Shown piece after piece: positions 33,342-41,595 of a stretch of 64,000 nt of DNA (the stretch's first letter is position 1; every line of letters begins with the position of its first letter). The notes under the pieces are model-generated. The model was given only the letters and a program-made list of their open reading frames with translations. It ran no database searches and was not told where the DNA came from. Both the position numbers and the translations under genes were made by a program. Location of the stretch: the NCBI RefSeq assembly GCF_013425525.1, contig NZ_JACCKA010000073.1, forward strand, positions 124,001 to 188,000, written 5' to 3'. Source of the stretch: Luteimonas salinisoli. Lineage in GTDB: Bacteria; Pseudomonadota; Gammaproteobacteria; Xanthomonadales; Xanthomonadaceae.

Positions 33342-33447
33342 GTAGGAGCGCGCCATGCGCGCGAAAGCCGGTGCGGTTGGCCGCGCCCGGGATCACTGCC
33401 ATCCCGCCGGGGCCTCCCACGGCCTTCGCGGCAAGGGGTGCTCCTAC
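33342..33447. repeat. GGAGCG-type dispersed repeat, copy 2 (forms the folK stop codon)
   Basis: Begins gtaggagcgcgccatgcgcg and ends ggccttcgcggcaaggggtg plus ctcctac. Its last bases (33444-33446) are the TAG stop of folK on the minus strand. Confidence 0.85.
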
Positions 33448-33977
33448 GGAATCCCGGAGGACGCGGTGTCAGCCAGCGACACCTGCGCCATCGGCACCGC
33501 GCGCTCGGGCGAGAGCGCCCAGAGTTCGGCCAGGGTACGCCCGCTGATGGGCTCGACGATGTCGGGCGCGATCTCGGCCAGCGGACCCAGCACGAAGGCA
33601 TGGCGCAGTTCGGGCCTCGGCAGCCGCAGCGGTCGACCCGGGCCTGGCTCCGCGCTCCCGGTTCCGTCGAGCACCAGGTCGTCGAACAGGACGATGTCGA
33701 TATCGAGGGTGCGGTCTCCGTAGCGTGGGCCGGACCGATCGCGGCCGTGGGCATCCTCGAGCGCATGCAGCCAGGCATCGAGGGCGTGCGGATCGAGGTC
33801 GCTGTCGATCACCGCCGCGGCGTTGACGAAGTCCGGACCGTCGAAGCCGACCGCCGGGGTGCGGTAGGCCCGCGAGAAACGCGCTCCGGGAAAGCGTTCG
33901 CACAGCGCGGCGATGGCCGCGCCGAGGTGCCGGGCGGGGTCGATGTTGCTGCCCAGGCTCAGGCAGGCGCGGGCCAC
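33444..33977 (-). CDS. folK: 2-amino-4-hydroxy-6-hydroxymethyldihydropteridine diphosphokinase
   Basis: A 177-residue folate-synthesis enzyme that transfers pyrophosphate from ATP to 6-hydroxymethyl-dihydropterin. Signatures are CLSLGSNIDPARHL at the start, YRTPAVGFDGPDFVNAA, and the metal/pterin motif RYGDRTLDIDIVLFDD, then LPRPELRHAFVLGPLAEIAP. The GTG at 33977 is the likely start: it lies one base after the mscS-type gene's stop and begins the SLGSN strand at the proper distance. An in-frame ATG 54 bases upstream would overlap that gene. The stop codon lies inside a dispersed repeat. Confidence 0.93.
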   Translation of the reverse strand: MARACLSLGSNIDPARHLGAAIAALCERFPGARFSRAYRTPAVGFDGPDFVNAAAVIDSDLDPHALDAWLHALEDAHGRDRSGPRYGDRTLDIDIVLFDDLVLDGTGSAEPGPGRPLRLPRPELRHAFVLGPLAEIAPDIVEPISGRTLAELWALSPERAVPMAQVSLADTASSGIP

Positions 33978-33978
33978 G

Positions 33979-35250
33979 TCAGGACGCCGCGTCCGCAGCG
34001 CCGCGCCCTTCGTCGAGACGGGCCAGCGCACCCGTCACGTCCGCGCCGGACGGCGACTGGAACAGCCGCAGCCCGAACTCCGGCAGCACCGCGAGCAGGT
34101 GATCGAAGATGTCCGCCTGGATCCCCTCGTACGCGGCCCACTCGGTGGTGGCGGTGAAGCAGTACACCTCCAGGGGGATGCCATGGGCATCGGGCTGCAG
34201 CTGGCGCACCATCAGGGTCATGTCCTGGCGGATCTGCGGATGCGCGCGCAGGTAGGCGGCGACATAGGCGCGGAAGGTGCCGAGATTGGTGACCCGCCGG
34301 GTGTTCACCGGGTCCTTGCCGGCGGCCGCGAGCTGCGCGTTCCACTCCTCCAGCTCGCGGCGCTTGGCGTCGAGGTAGTCGTCGATCAGCGCGATCCGGC
34401 GCAGCGCATCGCGCTCGCCGGGCGCGAGGAAGCGCACCGAACTCTGGTCGATCAGCAGCGGCCGCTTGATCCGGCGCCCTCCGGACTCGCTCATTCCGCG
34501 CCAGTTCTTGAACGAGTCGCTGATCAGGCGATAGGTGGGGATGGTGGTGACGGTCTTGTCCCAGTTCTGCACCTTCACCGTGTTCAGGGCGATGTCGATC
34601 ACGTCGCCGTCGGCGCCGAGTTCCGGCATCTCGATCCAGTCGCCGACCCGCAGCATGTCGTTGCTGGCCAGCTGTACGCTGGCCACCAGCGAGAGGATGG
34701 TGTCCTTGAACACCAGCAGCAGCACCGCGGTCATCGCGCCGAGGCCGGACAGCAGGATCAGCGGCGAGCGGTCGATCAGCGCGGCGATCGCCAGCACCGC
34801 CGCGAGCAGGAACACCACCAGCTTGGCGACCTGCAGGTAGCCCTTGATCGGCCGCGTGCGGGCGCGGTCGGCGTTGCGCGCGTACAGGTCGCCCAGGGCG
34901 TTGAACAGGTTGCCGAGGGACAGCGCCACGGTCAGGATCACGTAGGAGCGGGCGACGTTGCGCACCACCAGCACCGCCGCCTCGGGCAGGTCCGGAACCG
35001 CGGAGATGCCGAACGAGATCACCAGTGCCGGCACCACGTGGGCCAGCCGCGACAGCACCCCGCGCGCCAGCAGGGCGTCGTCCCACTGCATCGGCGAGGC
35101 CTGTACCACCCGGCGCACGATGCGCAGCAGCACCCGCTGGGTGAGCCAGCTGGCGAGCGCGGCGACGACGATCAGCAGCAGCAGGGCGAGCAAAGTATCG
35201 GCGTGCGGCACGCCGGCCAGGCCGGGAATGGAGTCGCTGAATCTCTGCAT
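33979..35250 (-). CDS. Mechanosensitive ion channel family protein (MscS/YbdG-like)
   Basis: A 423-residue inner-membrane protein. About five N-terminal helices (residues 15-165) lead into the MscS pore helix region, with LSGLGAMTAVLLLVFKDTIL and the beta-domain phrase VQLASNDMLRVGDWIEMPEL. VIDIALNTVKVQNWDKT and TTIPTYRLISDSFKNW follow. These last phrases resemble E. coli YbdG (MscM), a miniconductance-type channel of similar length (415). It would gate on membrane tension during osmotic downshift. folK follows directly, one base after its TGA; the pairing is probably only positional. Confidence 0.9.
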   Translation of the reverse strand: MQRFSDSIPGLAGVPHADTLLALLLLIVVAALASWLTQRVLLRIVRRVVQASPMQWDDALLARGVLSRLAHVVPALVISFGISAVPDLPEAAVLVVRNVARSYVILTVALSLGNLFNALGDLYARNADRARTRPIKGYLQVAKLVVFLLAAVLAIAALIDRSPLILLSGLGAMTAVLLLVFKDTILSLVASVQLASNDMLRVGDWIEMPELGADGDVIDIALNTVKVQNWDKTVTTIPTYRLISDSFKNWRGMSESGGRRIKRPLLIDQSSVRFLAPGERDALRRIALIDDYLDAKRRELEEWNAQLAAAGKDPVNTRRVTNLGTFRAYVAAYLRAHPQIRQDMTLMVRQLQPDAHGIPLEVYCFTATTEWAAYEGIQADIFDHLLAVLPEFGLRLFQSPSGADVTGALARLDEGRGAADAAS

Positions 35251-35285
35251 GCGGACAGGTTAACAGGCGGCCGCGGGCGGTCGCG

Positions 35286-35642
35286 TCATGCGCCGCGCGT
35301 GCGCTCGATCACCACGCCCACCGCGCGCGCGCCGCGCACCGCGCCGGGTTTGCCGAGTTTCAGCCGCAGCCAGGCGACCCCGAATTCGGACAGCACGATC
35401 TCCGCGCAGCGCTCGGCCAGGGTCTCGACCAGGCCGAATTCCGACTGCGAGACGTATTCGATCAGCCGTTTGCTGACCGCCTTGTAGTCCAGGGTATCGT
35501 CGATGGCGTCGCTGGCCGCGGGCACGCGATTGTCGAACGCCATCTCCAGGTCGATCACCAGCGGCTGGCGGATGCGCCGCTCCCAGTCGTAGATGCCGAT
35601 GGTGGTCTCGATCTCGAGACCTTCTATGAAGACTTTGTCCAT
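35286..35642 (-). CDS. folB: Dihydroneopterin aldolase
   Basis: A 118-residue folate-pathway enzyme that splits 7,8-dihydroneopterin into 6-hydroxymethyl-dihydropterin and glycolaldehyde. Family marks are MDKVFIEGLEIETTIGIYDW at the start (EGL..E...GIYDWE), DYKAVSKRLIEYV, and the catalytic-region Glu in FGLVETLAERCAEIVL, with a closing C-terminal lysine motif LRLKLGKPGAVRGARAVGV. The start ATG at 35642 is unambiguous. It lies upstream of the mscS-type and folK genes on the same strand, so this stretch holds consecutive pterin steps. Confidence 0.93.
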   Translation of the reverse strand: MDKVFIEGLEIETTIGIYDWERRIRQPLVIDLEMAFDNRVPAASDAIDDTLDYKAVSKRLIEYVSQSEFGLVETLAERCAEIVLSEFGVAWLRLKLGKPGAVRGARAVGVVIERTRGA

Positions 35643-35648
35643 GAGGGG

Positions 35649-35735
35649 CCGGGAGTCGGGAATGGAGAATCGGGAATGGTAAGAGCAATGGCGAAGCGCC
35701 GTTACGATTCCCGATTCCCGATTAACGATTCCCGG
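35649..35735. repeat. GGGAAT-type inverted repeat, copy 1 (encodes the TsaD C-terminus)
   Basis: Left arm ccgggagtcgggaatggaga followed by atcgggaatggtaag. Right arm (read on the minus strand) ccgggaatcgttaatcggga followed by atcgggaatcgtaacg. The arms are joined by about 20 bases, so a long hairpin is possible. The right arm codes the last TsaD residues and its TAA stop (35702-35704). Confidence 0.85.
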
Positions 35736-36769
35736 CTTGCCGCCGCCAGCGGCGGCAACCCCGCCATGTCCCAGCGCGGCAGCGCGCGGACCGCGGCGTC
35801 GTCGTGCTGGCCGGCGGCCAGGCGCAGGGCGCCGGCGAAGGCGATCATGGCGCCGTTGTCGGTGCACAGTTCCGGGCGCGGGAAGCAGACCCGGCCGCCG
35901 CGGGCCGCGGCCATGGCGTGCAGCCGTTCGCGCAGGCGGCGGTTGGCGCCGACCCCGCCGGCGACCACCAGCACCTCGCTGCCGGCCGCGTCCAGCGCGC
36001 GGCCGCACTTGATCGCCAGGGTCTCGACCACCGCGTCCTCGAAGCCGCGGGCGATGTCGGCGCGGGTCTGCGCGGCCTGGTCGCTGCCGCGCCAGGCCAG
36101 CAGCACCTGGGTTTTCAACCCGCTGAAACTGAAATCCAGGCCGGGTCGGTCGGTCATCGGCCGGGAGAAACGGAACGCGCCCGGGAGGCCTTCCGCGGCC
36201 AGCGCCGCCAGCTGCGGCCCGCCCGGATAGGGCAGGCCCATCAGCTTGGCGGTCTTGTCGAAGGCCTCGCCGGCGGCGTCGTCCAGGGTCTCGCCCAGCA
36301 GCCGGTAGACGCCGATGGCGTCCACCGCGACCAGCTGGGTGTGGCCACCGGAGACCAGCAGGGCGACGAACGGCGGTTCCGGGGGATCGTCCTCCATCAG
36401 CGGCGCCAGCAGGTGGCCCTCCATGTGGTGGACCCCCAGCGCCGGCACGTCCAGGGCCCAGGCCAGGGCCCGCGCCACCCCGGCCCCGACCAGCAGCGCA
36501 CCGACCAGCCCCGGGCCGGCGGTGTAGGCCACCCCATCGAGATCCCGGACCCCGAGGCCGGCCTCGGCGAGGGTCCGGCGCACCAGCGGCAGCAGCTTGC
36601 GCACGTGGTCGCGGCTGGCCAGTTCCGGCACCACGCCGCCGTATTCGGCGTGCAGGGCGATCTGGCTGTAGACCGCCTGGGCGCGCAGGCCGGCGGCGCC
36701 CGGCAGCGCGGTGTCGTAGACGGCCACGCCGGTCTCGTCGCAGGAGGTTTCGATGCCGAGGACGCGCAT
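35702..36769 (-). CDS. tsaD: tRNA N6-adenosine threonylcarbamoyltransferase
   Basis: A 355-residue ASKHA-fold enzyme that transfers the threonylcarbamoyl group onto A37 of ANN-decoding tRNAs, acting with TsaB and TsaE. Motifs: [19 protein letters not shown], the metal-binding [10 protein letters not shown] (HMEGH), [32 protein letters not shown] and [14 protein letters not shown], then the ligand Asp in [12 protein letters not shown] 36769 begins the family N-terminus. The last 11 residues ([11 protein letters not shown]) have no family counterpart and are encoded by a dispersed repeat arm. It is divergent from rpsU. Confidence 0.95.
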   Translation of the reverse strand: MRVLGIETSCDETGVAVYDTALPGAAGLRAQAVYSQIALHAEYGGVVPELASRDHVRKLLPLVRRTLAEAGLGVRDLDGVAYTAGPGLVGALLVGAGVARALAWALDVPALGVHHMEGHLLAPLMEDDPPEPPFVALLVSGGHTQLVAVDAIGVYRLLGETLDDAAGEAFDKTAKLMGLPYPGGPQLAALAAEGLPGAFRFSRPMTDRPGLDFSFSGLKTQVLLAWRGSDQAAQTRADIARGFEDAVVETLAIKCGRALDAAGSEVLVVAGGVGANRRLRERLHAMAAARGGRVCFPRPELCTDNGAMIAFAGALRLAAGQHDDAAVRALPRWDMAGLPPLAAASRESLIGNRES

Positions 36770-36826
36770 GGGCTGCCAGATGAGGGCGGAAGGGGCCGGA
36801 TACCACCCGGAAGGCCCTGCGATGGC

Positions 36827-36856
36827 TTGCGGGCGGCCTGCCGGTGCCGCTATCAT
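36827..36856 (+). promoter_or_regulatory. Candidate sigma-70 promoter of rpsU
   Basis: ttgcgg at 36827-36832 and tatcat at 36851-36856 are separated by 18 bases. The -10 stands out as an AT-rich island in the tsaD-rpsU divergent spacer, about 50 bases before the rpsU ATG. A ggagag ribosome site lies just before the ATG. Confidence 0.45.
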
Positions 36857-36905
36857 ACGCGGCTCGCCGTGCCCAGCCCGGCGAAGCTACCGTCCCGGAG
36901 AGTCC

Positions 36906-37121
36906 ATGCCAAGCGTCAAAGTCCGCGAAAACGAGCCGTTCGAGTTTGCCCTCCGCCGCTTCAAGCGCACCTGCGAGAAGGCCGGGGTGCTGGCCGAGAC
37001 GCGCAAGCGCGAGTACTACGAGAAGCCGACCCAGGAGCGCAAGCGCAAGGCCGCGGCCGCCGTCAAGCGCCAGGCCCGCCGCGCCTCGCGCGACGTCACC
37101 AAGCGCCAGCGCCTGTACTGA
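36906..37121 (+). CDS. rpsU: 30S ribosomal protein S21
   Basis: A 71-residue basic ribosomal protein needed for initiation on the 30S subunit. The sequence [20 protein letters not shown] is diagnostic, followed by [20 protein letters not shown] and an Arg/Lys-rich tail ending VTKRQRLY. Length is exactly that of the family. It stands first in the rpsU, yqeY, ..., dnaG order typical of gammaproteobacteria, divergent from tsaD. It is followed by a strong terminator. Confidence 0.98.
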   Translation: MPSVKVRENEPFEFALRRFKRTCEKAGVLAETRKREYYEKPTQERKRKAAAAVKRQARRASRDVTKRQRLY

Positions 37122-37168
37122 GTTCCGCCCCCGCGCCTTCGGCGCGGAGCGACCCGTACACCTGCGAG

Positions 37169-37201
37169 AAGCCGGCACGCGCGAGCGTCGCCGGCTTTTT
37201 G
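37169..37201 (+). terminator. Rho-independent terminator after rpsU
   Basis: aagccggc (37169-37176) pairs with gccggctt (37190-37197), 13-base loop, followed by a T-run. It would end rpsU transcription ahead of yqeY. Confidence 0.85.
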
Positions 37202-37237
37202 CGTTCCCGTGTCGATGCCGGCGCATCAACTGCCCCC

Positions 37238-37263
37238 GTAGAGCGGAGCAAGCTCCGCTCTAC
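37238..37263. repeat. GTAG-type repeat, copy 7 (single palindrome)
   Basis: A single 26-base perfect inverted repeat: gtagagcggag, then caag-centred loop, then ctccgctctac. The minimal unit of the family, lying 31 bases before yqeY. Confidence 0.85.
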
Positions 37264-37294
37264 GGGAACAGACGACACACCGAGAGAAACCACC

Positions 37295-37744
37295 ATGACC
37301 CTGAAGCAGACCCTCACCGACGACATGAAGGCCGCGATGAAGTCCGGCGACAAGGCCTCGCTCGGCGTGATCCGGCTGATCAATGCCGCGATCAAGCAGA
37401 AGGAGGTCGACGAGCGCGTCGAGCTCGACGATGCCGCGGTGATCGCGGCGATGGAAAAGATGGTCAAGCAGCGCCGCGATTCGGTCGCACAGTACGAGGC
37501 CGCCGCGCGCGAGGACCTGGCCGCGGTGGAGCGCGACGAGATCGCGGTGATCGAGCGCTACCTGCCGGCCAAGCTCGACGAGGCCGCAATCGCGCGGGCG
37601 GTCGACGCGGCGATCGCCGCCACCGGCGCCAGCGGCCCGGCCGACATGGGCAAGCTCATGGGCGTGCTCAAGCCGCAGCTCGCCGGCCAGGCCGACATGG
37701 GCCAGGTCTCGGCCCTGGTGAAAAAGAAGCTCGCAGGCGGCTGA
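37295..37744 (+). CDS. yqeY: GatB/YqeY domain protein
   Basis: A 149-residue cytosolic protein with one YqeY domain. It reads MTLKQTLTDDMKAAMKSGDK, LGVIRLINAAIKQKEVDERV, then AVIERYLPAKLDEAAI and GKLMGVLKPQLAGQADMGQV. It is related to the C-terminal tRNA-binding domain of the GatB amidotransferase subunit; the role of the free-standing protein is not settled. It sits between rpsU and dnaG, the normal place. Its TGA overlaps the ATG of the following GNAT gene by one base. Confidence 0.94.
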   Translation: MTLKQTLTDDMKAAMKSGDKASLGVIRLINAAIKQKEVDERVELDDAAVIAAMEKMVKQRRDSVAQYEAAAREDLAAVERDEIAVIERYLPAKLDEAAIARAVDAAIAATGASGPADMGKLMGVLKPQLAGQADMGQVSALVKKKLAGG

Positions 37745-38268
37745 TGGCGGCGGGCGCTTCCGGGCCGGGGCATATCGCGCTGCGGCCGGCGCGGCGCGAC
37801 GACGTGCCGCAGATTCTCGCCTTCATCCGCGAGCTCGGCGAATACGAGCGCCTGGCGCACGAGGTGGTCGCCAACGAGGCCACCCTGGCCGACAGCCTGT
37901 TCGGCGCGCGCCCCGGCGCGGAGGTGGTGATCGCCGAGGCCAATGGCCGCGCGGCGGGTTTCGCGCTGTTCTTCCACAGCTTCTCCACGTTCCTGGGGCG
38001 CCGGGGCCTGTACCTGGAAGATCTCTACGTGCGTGCGGAGTTCCGCGGCCAGGGCATCGGCCGCCGGCTGATGGCGCACCTGGCGGCGATCGCCGTGGAG
38101 CGCGGCTGCGGCCGCTTCGAGTGGTCGGTGCTGGACTGGAACGCCCCCGCGATCGGCTTCTACCGCGACATCGGCGCGATGGGGATGGACGGCTGGACCG
38201 TGCAGCGCCTCGACGGCGAGGCGCTGCGGCGGCTTGCCGCCAGCGATCCGGAAGGCGCCAACGTTTAG
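37744..38268 (+). CDS. GNAT-family N-acetyltransferase
   Basis: A 174-residue acetyl-CoA-dependent acetyltransferase. It has LRPARRDDVPQILAFIRELG near the start, the strand-4 phrase YLEDLYVRAEFRGQGIGRRL carrying the acetyl-CoA loop (RGQGIG), and VLDWNAPAIGFYRDIGA. The pattern is close to diamine (spermidine/thialysine) acetyltransferase-type GNATs, but the substrate is not certain. Its ATG overlaps the yqeY stop (TGATG), so it is translationally coupled to yqeY, although the two functions have no known link. Confidence 0.88.
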   Translation: MAAGASGPGHIALRPARRDDVPQILAFIRELGEYERLAHEVVANEATLADSLFGARPGAEVVIAEANGRAAGFALFFHSFSTFLGRRGLYLEDLYVRAEFRGQGIGRRLMAHLAAIAVERGCGRFEWSVLDWNAPAIGFYRDIGAMGMDGWTVQRLDGEALRRLAASDPEGANV

Positions 38269-38490
38269 ACCCGCCGCTGGCGACCCGTCGAGCCGCTCTC
38301 CGGCACGCTGCTGGGTGATCGGCCTCCCGCTCCCACCGACTCCCCGGCGGCCGCCGGCGGATGCGCGCCCGGCCGGGCCGTGGCTGCATGCGGTTGACCA
38401 GCCGTGGCCGGCCGGGCGCGTGGGTCTCACACGCCACCCACGCGGCTCTGGCATGCTGCCGGCTCGACGCACCCGCGACCTCCGAAAGAG

Positions 38491-39417
38491 ATGCCGCTGC
38501 CCGCCAACGACCTCAGAACGCGCCTGCTGCGCACCGTCCAGGACAGCCTTCCGGCGGCGGTCGTGCGACGCTTCATCGAGATCGACCTGCTCACCCACGC
38601 CGCGTCGCTGTCGTTCTTCACCCTGATCTCGCTGGCACCGCTGCTGGTGCTGCTGCTGTGGCTGACCTCGCTGCTCTATCCCTCGGCGCAGCAGGCGCTG
38701 CTCGACCAGGTCGGCGAGCTCGCCGGCACCAGCGCCGAGAAGGTGGTCGGCACGGTCATCGACAACGCCAAGCTGCGGCCCGACCTGGGCTCGCTGGCCG
38801 GCCTCTGGAGCACGCTGCTACTGCTGCTCGGGGCGACCGTGGTGTTCGCGCGGCTGCAGCAGACCCTGAACCTGATCTTCCATACCGATGCCAAGCGCCT
38901 GGCCCTGCTGGCCTGGCTGCGCAAGCGGGTGTTCTCCTTCGGTGTGGTGCTGGCGCTGGGCTTCCTGCTGCTGGTCTCGACGCTGCTGTCCACGGTGCTG
39001 GAACTGGTGTTTTCGGGGGTGCCGTCGCTGCTGCCGGCGATCGGCAACGCCAGCGCGTTCGCGCTGTACGGGGTCGCCTTCGGCCTGCTCTACCACTACC
39101 TGCCCGACCGCCGGGTGCGCTGGCACCAGGCGCTGCTCGGCGGCGTGATCACCGCCGCGCTGTTCGTGCTCGGCCGCTGGGGGATCGGGTTGTACATCCG
39201 CGAGGCCGCCCCCGGCAGCGCCTACGGCTCGATGGGCACGCTGGTGGTGCTGCTGGTGTGGATGTACTACGCGGCGATGGTGTTCTTCGTCGGTGCGCTG
39301 ATCACCGCGGTGATCGACGAGCGCTCGCGCGAGCGCCGGGACCCGCCGCCGGAGGAAGCGTCGCTGCCGCCCGACCTGGCGGTCGACGCGGAGCCGCCGC
39401 AGCGCAGGACGCCCTGA
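38491..39417 (+). CDS. YihY/BrkB-family inner-membrane protein
   Basis: A 308-residue membrane protein with six predicted helices. The family signature phrases are AASLSFFTLISLAPLLVLLL in helix 1, GATVVFARLQQTLNLIF, LLYHYLPDRRVRWHQALLGG and APGSAYGSMGTLVVLLVWMYY. The C-terminus is a charged cytosolic tail. The family was first annotated as ribonuclease BN in error; function is unknown. ATG 38491 is preceded by gaaagag. It lies between the GNAT gene and dnaG. Confidence 0.88.
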   Translation: MPLPANDLRTRLLRTVQDSLPAAVVRRFIEIDLLTHAASLSFFTLISLAPLLVLLLWLTSLLYPSAQQALLDQVGELAGTSAEKVVGTVIDNAKLRPDLGSLAGLWSTLLLLLGATVVFARLQQTLNLIFHTDAKRLALLAWLRKRVFSFGVVLALGFLLLVSTLLSTVLELVFSGVPSLLPAIGNASAFALYGVAFGLLYHYLPDRRVRWHQALLGGVITAALFVLGRWGIGLYIREAAPGSAYGSMGTLVVLLVWMYYAAMVFFVGALITAVIDERSRERRDPPPEEASLPPDLAVDAEPPQRRTP

Positions 39418-39758
39418 CCGGCCAGGCGGCGGCGGGGGCCGGACGAACCCCCGCCCCGCGCACGATGCGATCCCGCCAACGCACGGCGATCGCTGCAGGA
39501 GCGGCCCAACGCCGCGAAGGCCGCGGGCGGCTCCAGCGGGATGGATGACGATCGCAGGCACCCGCCCGCGTCGCCGGCATGCGTCGGCCGCCCGGGTTGC
39601 GTGGCATCCTAGCGCGGCCATGGTCCGCACCCCAGACGCCCTCATCGACGATCGCGCCTCCGCAAGTCGGGGACGCCGCGCGGCTGGGCGCGCCGCCGCG
39701 CGCGGTCCTACTGCGGGTTCCTGCGGCATCCGTATGCGGTCGCAGCGGAGAGATTGAG
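39418..39758. other. Intergenic stretch upstream of dnaG with decayed repeat and start-site duplication
   Basis: About 340 bases. 39497-39535 (gcaggagcggcccaacgccg, then cgaaggccgcgggcggctcc) is a decayed left end of the GGAGCG-type repeat. 39619-39651 resembles the first 33 bases of dnaG (26 of 33 identical). An open frame across it could give MVRTPDALIDD and ends in TGA one base before the dnaG ATG. I see no independent gene. Confidence 0.55.
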
Positions 39759-41501
39759 ATGGCGCGCATTCCGGACGCCTTCATCGACGACCTCCTCGCC
39801 CGCACCGACATCGTCGAGGTGGTCGGCGCGCGCGTGCCGTTGAAGCGCCAGGGCAAGGAGTACGCCGCCTGCTGCCCGTTCCACGACGAGCGCTCGCCCT
39901 CCTTCACGGTCTCGCCGGTCAAGCAGTTCTACCACTGCTTCGGCTGCGGCGCGCACGGCAGCGCGATCAGCTTCCTGATGAATTACGACCGCATGGAGTT
40001 TCTCGATGCGGTCGAGGAGCTGGCGCGGCGCGCCAACATGGAGATCCCACGCGAGACCGTGCAGCGCAACCAGGACGGCGAGACCCGGGAGCTGTACGCC
40101 GCGCTCGACGCCGCCGACCGCTTCTTCCGCCGCCAGCTGGCCGGCAGCGACAAGGCGCGCGCCTACCTGGACCGCCGCGGCGTCGACGAGGCGATCCGCA
40201 CGCAGTTCGGCATCGGTTACGCCCCGGACGGATTCTCGGCGCTGAAGGACGCGCTGGGCAGCGACCAGCGCCGCCTCGGGCTGCTCGAGCGCGCCGGCCT
40301 GCTGTCGAAGAACGACCGCGGGCATAGCTACGACAAGTTCCGCGACCGGGTGATGTTCCCGATCGCCGACCGCCGCGGCCGCACCATTGCCTTCGGCGGC
40401 CGGGTGATGGACAAGCAGGACGGTCCCAAGTACCTCAACTCGCCCGAAACCGCGCTGTTCCACAAGGGCCGCGAACTGTACGGCCTGTGGCAGGTACGCC
40501 AGGCCAACCAGAAGATCGCGCGGCTGATCGTGGTGGAGGGCTACATGGACGTGGTGGCGCTGTTCCAGCACGGCATCGCCCAGGCGGTGGCGACGCTCGG
40601 CACCGCGACCACGCCCGACCATGCCGAGCTGCTGTTCCGCAACGCTCCCGATGTGTTCTTCTGCTTCGACGGCGACGCCGCCGGCCGCCGCGCCGCGGTG
40701 CGGGCGATGGAGTCGGTGCTGCCGCGCATGCGCGACGGCCGGCAGGCGTTCTTCCTGTTCCTGCCGGAAGGCGAGGATCCTGATTCGCTGGTGCGCGCGG
40801 AAGGCGCGGAAGGCTTCGACGCGCGGCTGCGCGAGGCGGTGCCGCTGTCGCGGTTCCTGTTCGACAGCCTCGGAGCCGACGTCAACCTCGGCACCCTCGA
40901 CGGCAAGGCGCGGCTGGCCGAACGCGCCCAGCCGATGCTCGCGCAGATCCCCGACGGCGCCTTCGCCGACCTGATGCGCCAGCGCCTGACCGAGCTGACC
41001 GGCGTCGGCGCGCGCGCCAGCGCCCCGCAAACCCACGTCCCCACCCATCGCGTGCGGCGCGGCCACGCCGTTCCGGCGCCGAAACGCAGCCTGGTGCGGA
41101 CCGCCATCACCCTGCTGCTGCAGCGGCCGGCGCTGGCGCTCGAACTCCCCGGCGAGCAGCGCTTTCCCGTCCTGCGCCAACCGGGGATCGCCCTGCTCGC
41201 CGAGCTGGTGGAGGTCGTCCGTGCGCGTCCCGGCATCGCCACCGGCGCCCTGCTCGAGCACTTCGAGGGCCGCGACGAGGCCGAGGCGCTGCAGAAGCTC
41301 GCCGCGGTCTCGCTGCCGGGCGACGAGGCGAGCTGGCGCGAGGAGTTCCTGGGCGCGATGTCGCAGCTCGACCGCCAGACCCTGCAGCAGCGCGTCGACG
41401 AGCTGCAGGCGCAGCTCGGCGCGGGCGGCTTCGCCGCGCTCGGCGATGCCGAGAAGACCGAACTGCGCGAGCTGCAGCACGCTCTGAGCGCGCGCCGCTG
41501 A
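39759..41501 (+). CDS. dnaG: DNA primase
   Basis: A 580-residue primase making RNA primers for replication. The N-terminal zinc domain has ligands C39, H42, C60 and C63 (CCPFHDERSPSF, YHCFGCGAHG). The RNA-polymerase/TOPRIM core follows, with LIVVEGYMDVVAL (catalytic Glu near 259) and the acidic CFDGDAAGRR near 303. The C-terminal helicase-binding region is about 430-580. The length is normal for gammaproteobacteria. ATG 39759 is preceded by ggagagattgag. A partial duplicate of its start lies 140 bases upstream. rpoD, the usual next gene, is not in its place: an S9 peptidase follows. Confidence 0.97.
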   Translation: MARIPDAFIDDLLARTDIVEVVGARVPLKRQGKEYAACCPFHDERSPSFTVSPVKQFYHCFGCGAHGSAISFLMNYDRMEFLDAVEELARRANMEIPRETVQRNQDGETRELYAALDAADRFFRRQLAGSDKARAYLDRRGVDEAIRTQFGIGYAPDGFSALKDALGSDQRRLGLLERAGLLSKNDRGHSYDKFRDRVMFPIADRRGRTIAFGGRVMDKQDGPKYLNSPETALFHKGRELYGLWQVRQANQKIARLIVVEGYMDVVALFQHGIAQAVATLGTATTPDHAELLFRNAPDVFFCFDGDAAGRRAAVRAMESVLPRMRDGRQAFFLFLPEGEDPDSLVRAEGAEGFDARLREAVPLSRFLFDSLGADVNLGTLDGKARLAERAQPMLAQIPDGAFADLMRQRLTELTGVGARASAPQTHVPTHRVRRGHAVPAPKRSLVRTAITLLLQRPALALELPGEQRFPVLRQPGIALLAELVEVVRARPGIATGALLEHFEGRDEAEALQKLAAVSLPGDEASWREEFLGAMSQLDRQTLQQRVDELQAQLGAGGFAALGDAEKTELRELQHALSARR

Positions 41502-41595
41502 CCTCGCGAGGGCGGCGAACCCGCCGGCACCGGCCGGGCGGCGGCGGCCCCGACCCGTCGGTTAAGCTGGAGCCTCCAGACGCCGGAGGCCGACG

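Noticed and set aside
39545-39757. Separate 70-codon gene upstream of dnaG
   Set aside because: Its only meaningful part is the duplicated dnaG start. The rest is Arg/Ala/Gly-rich and covers repeat remains. Kept as a finding, not as a gene.
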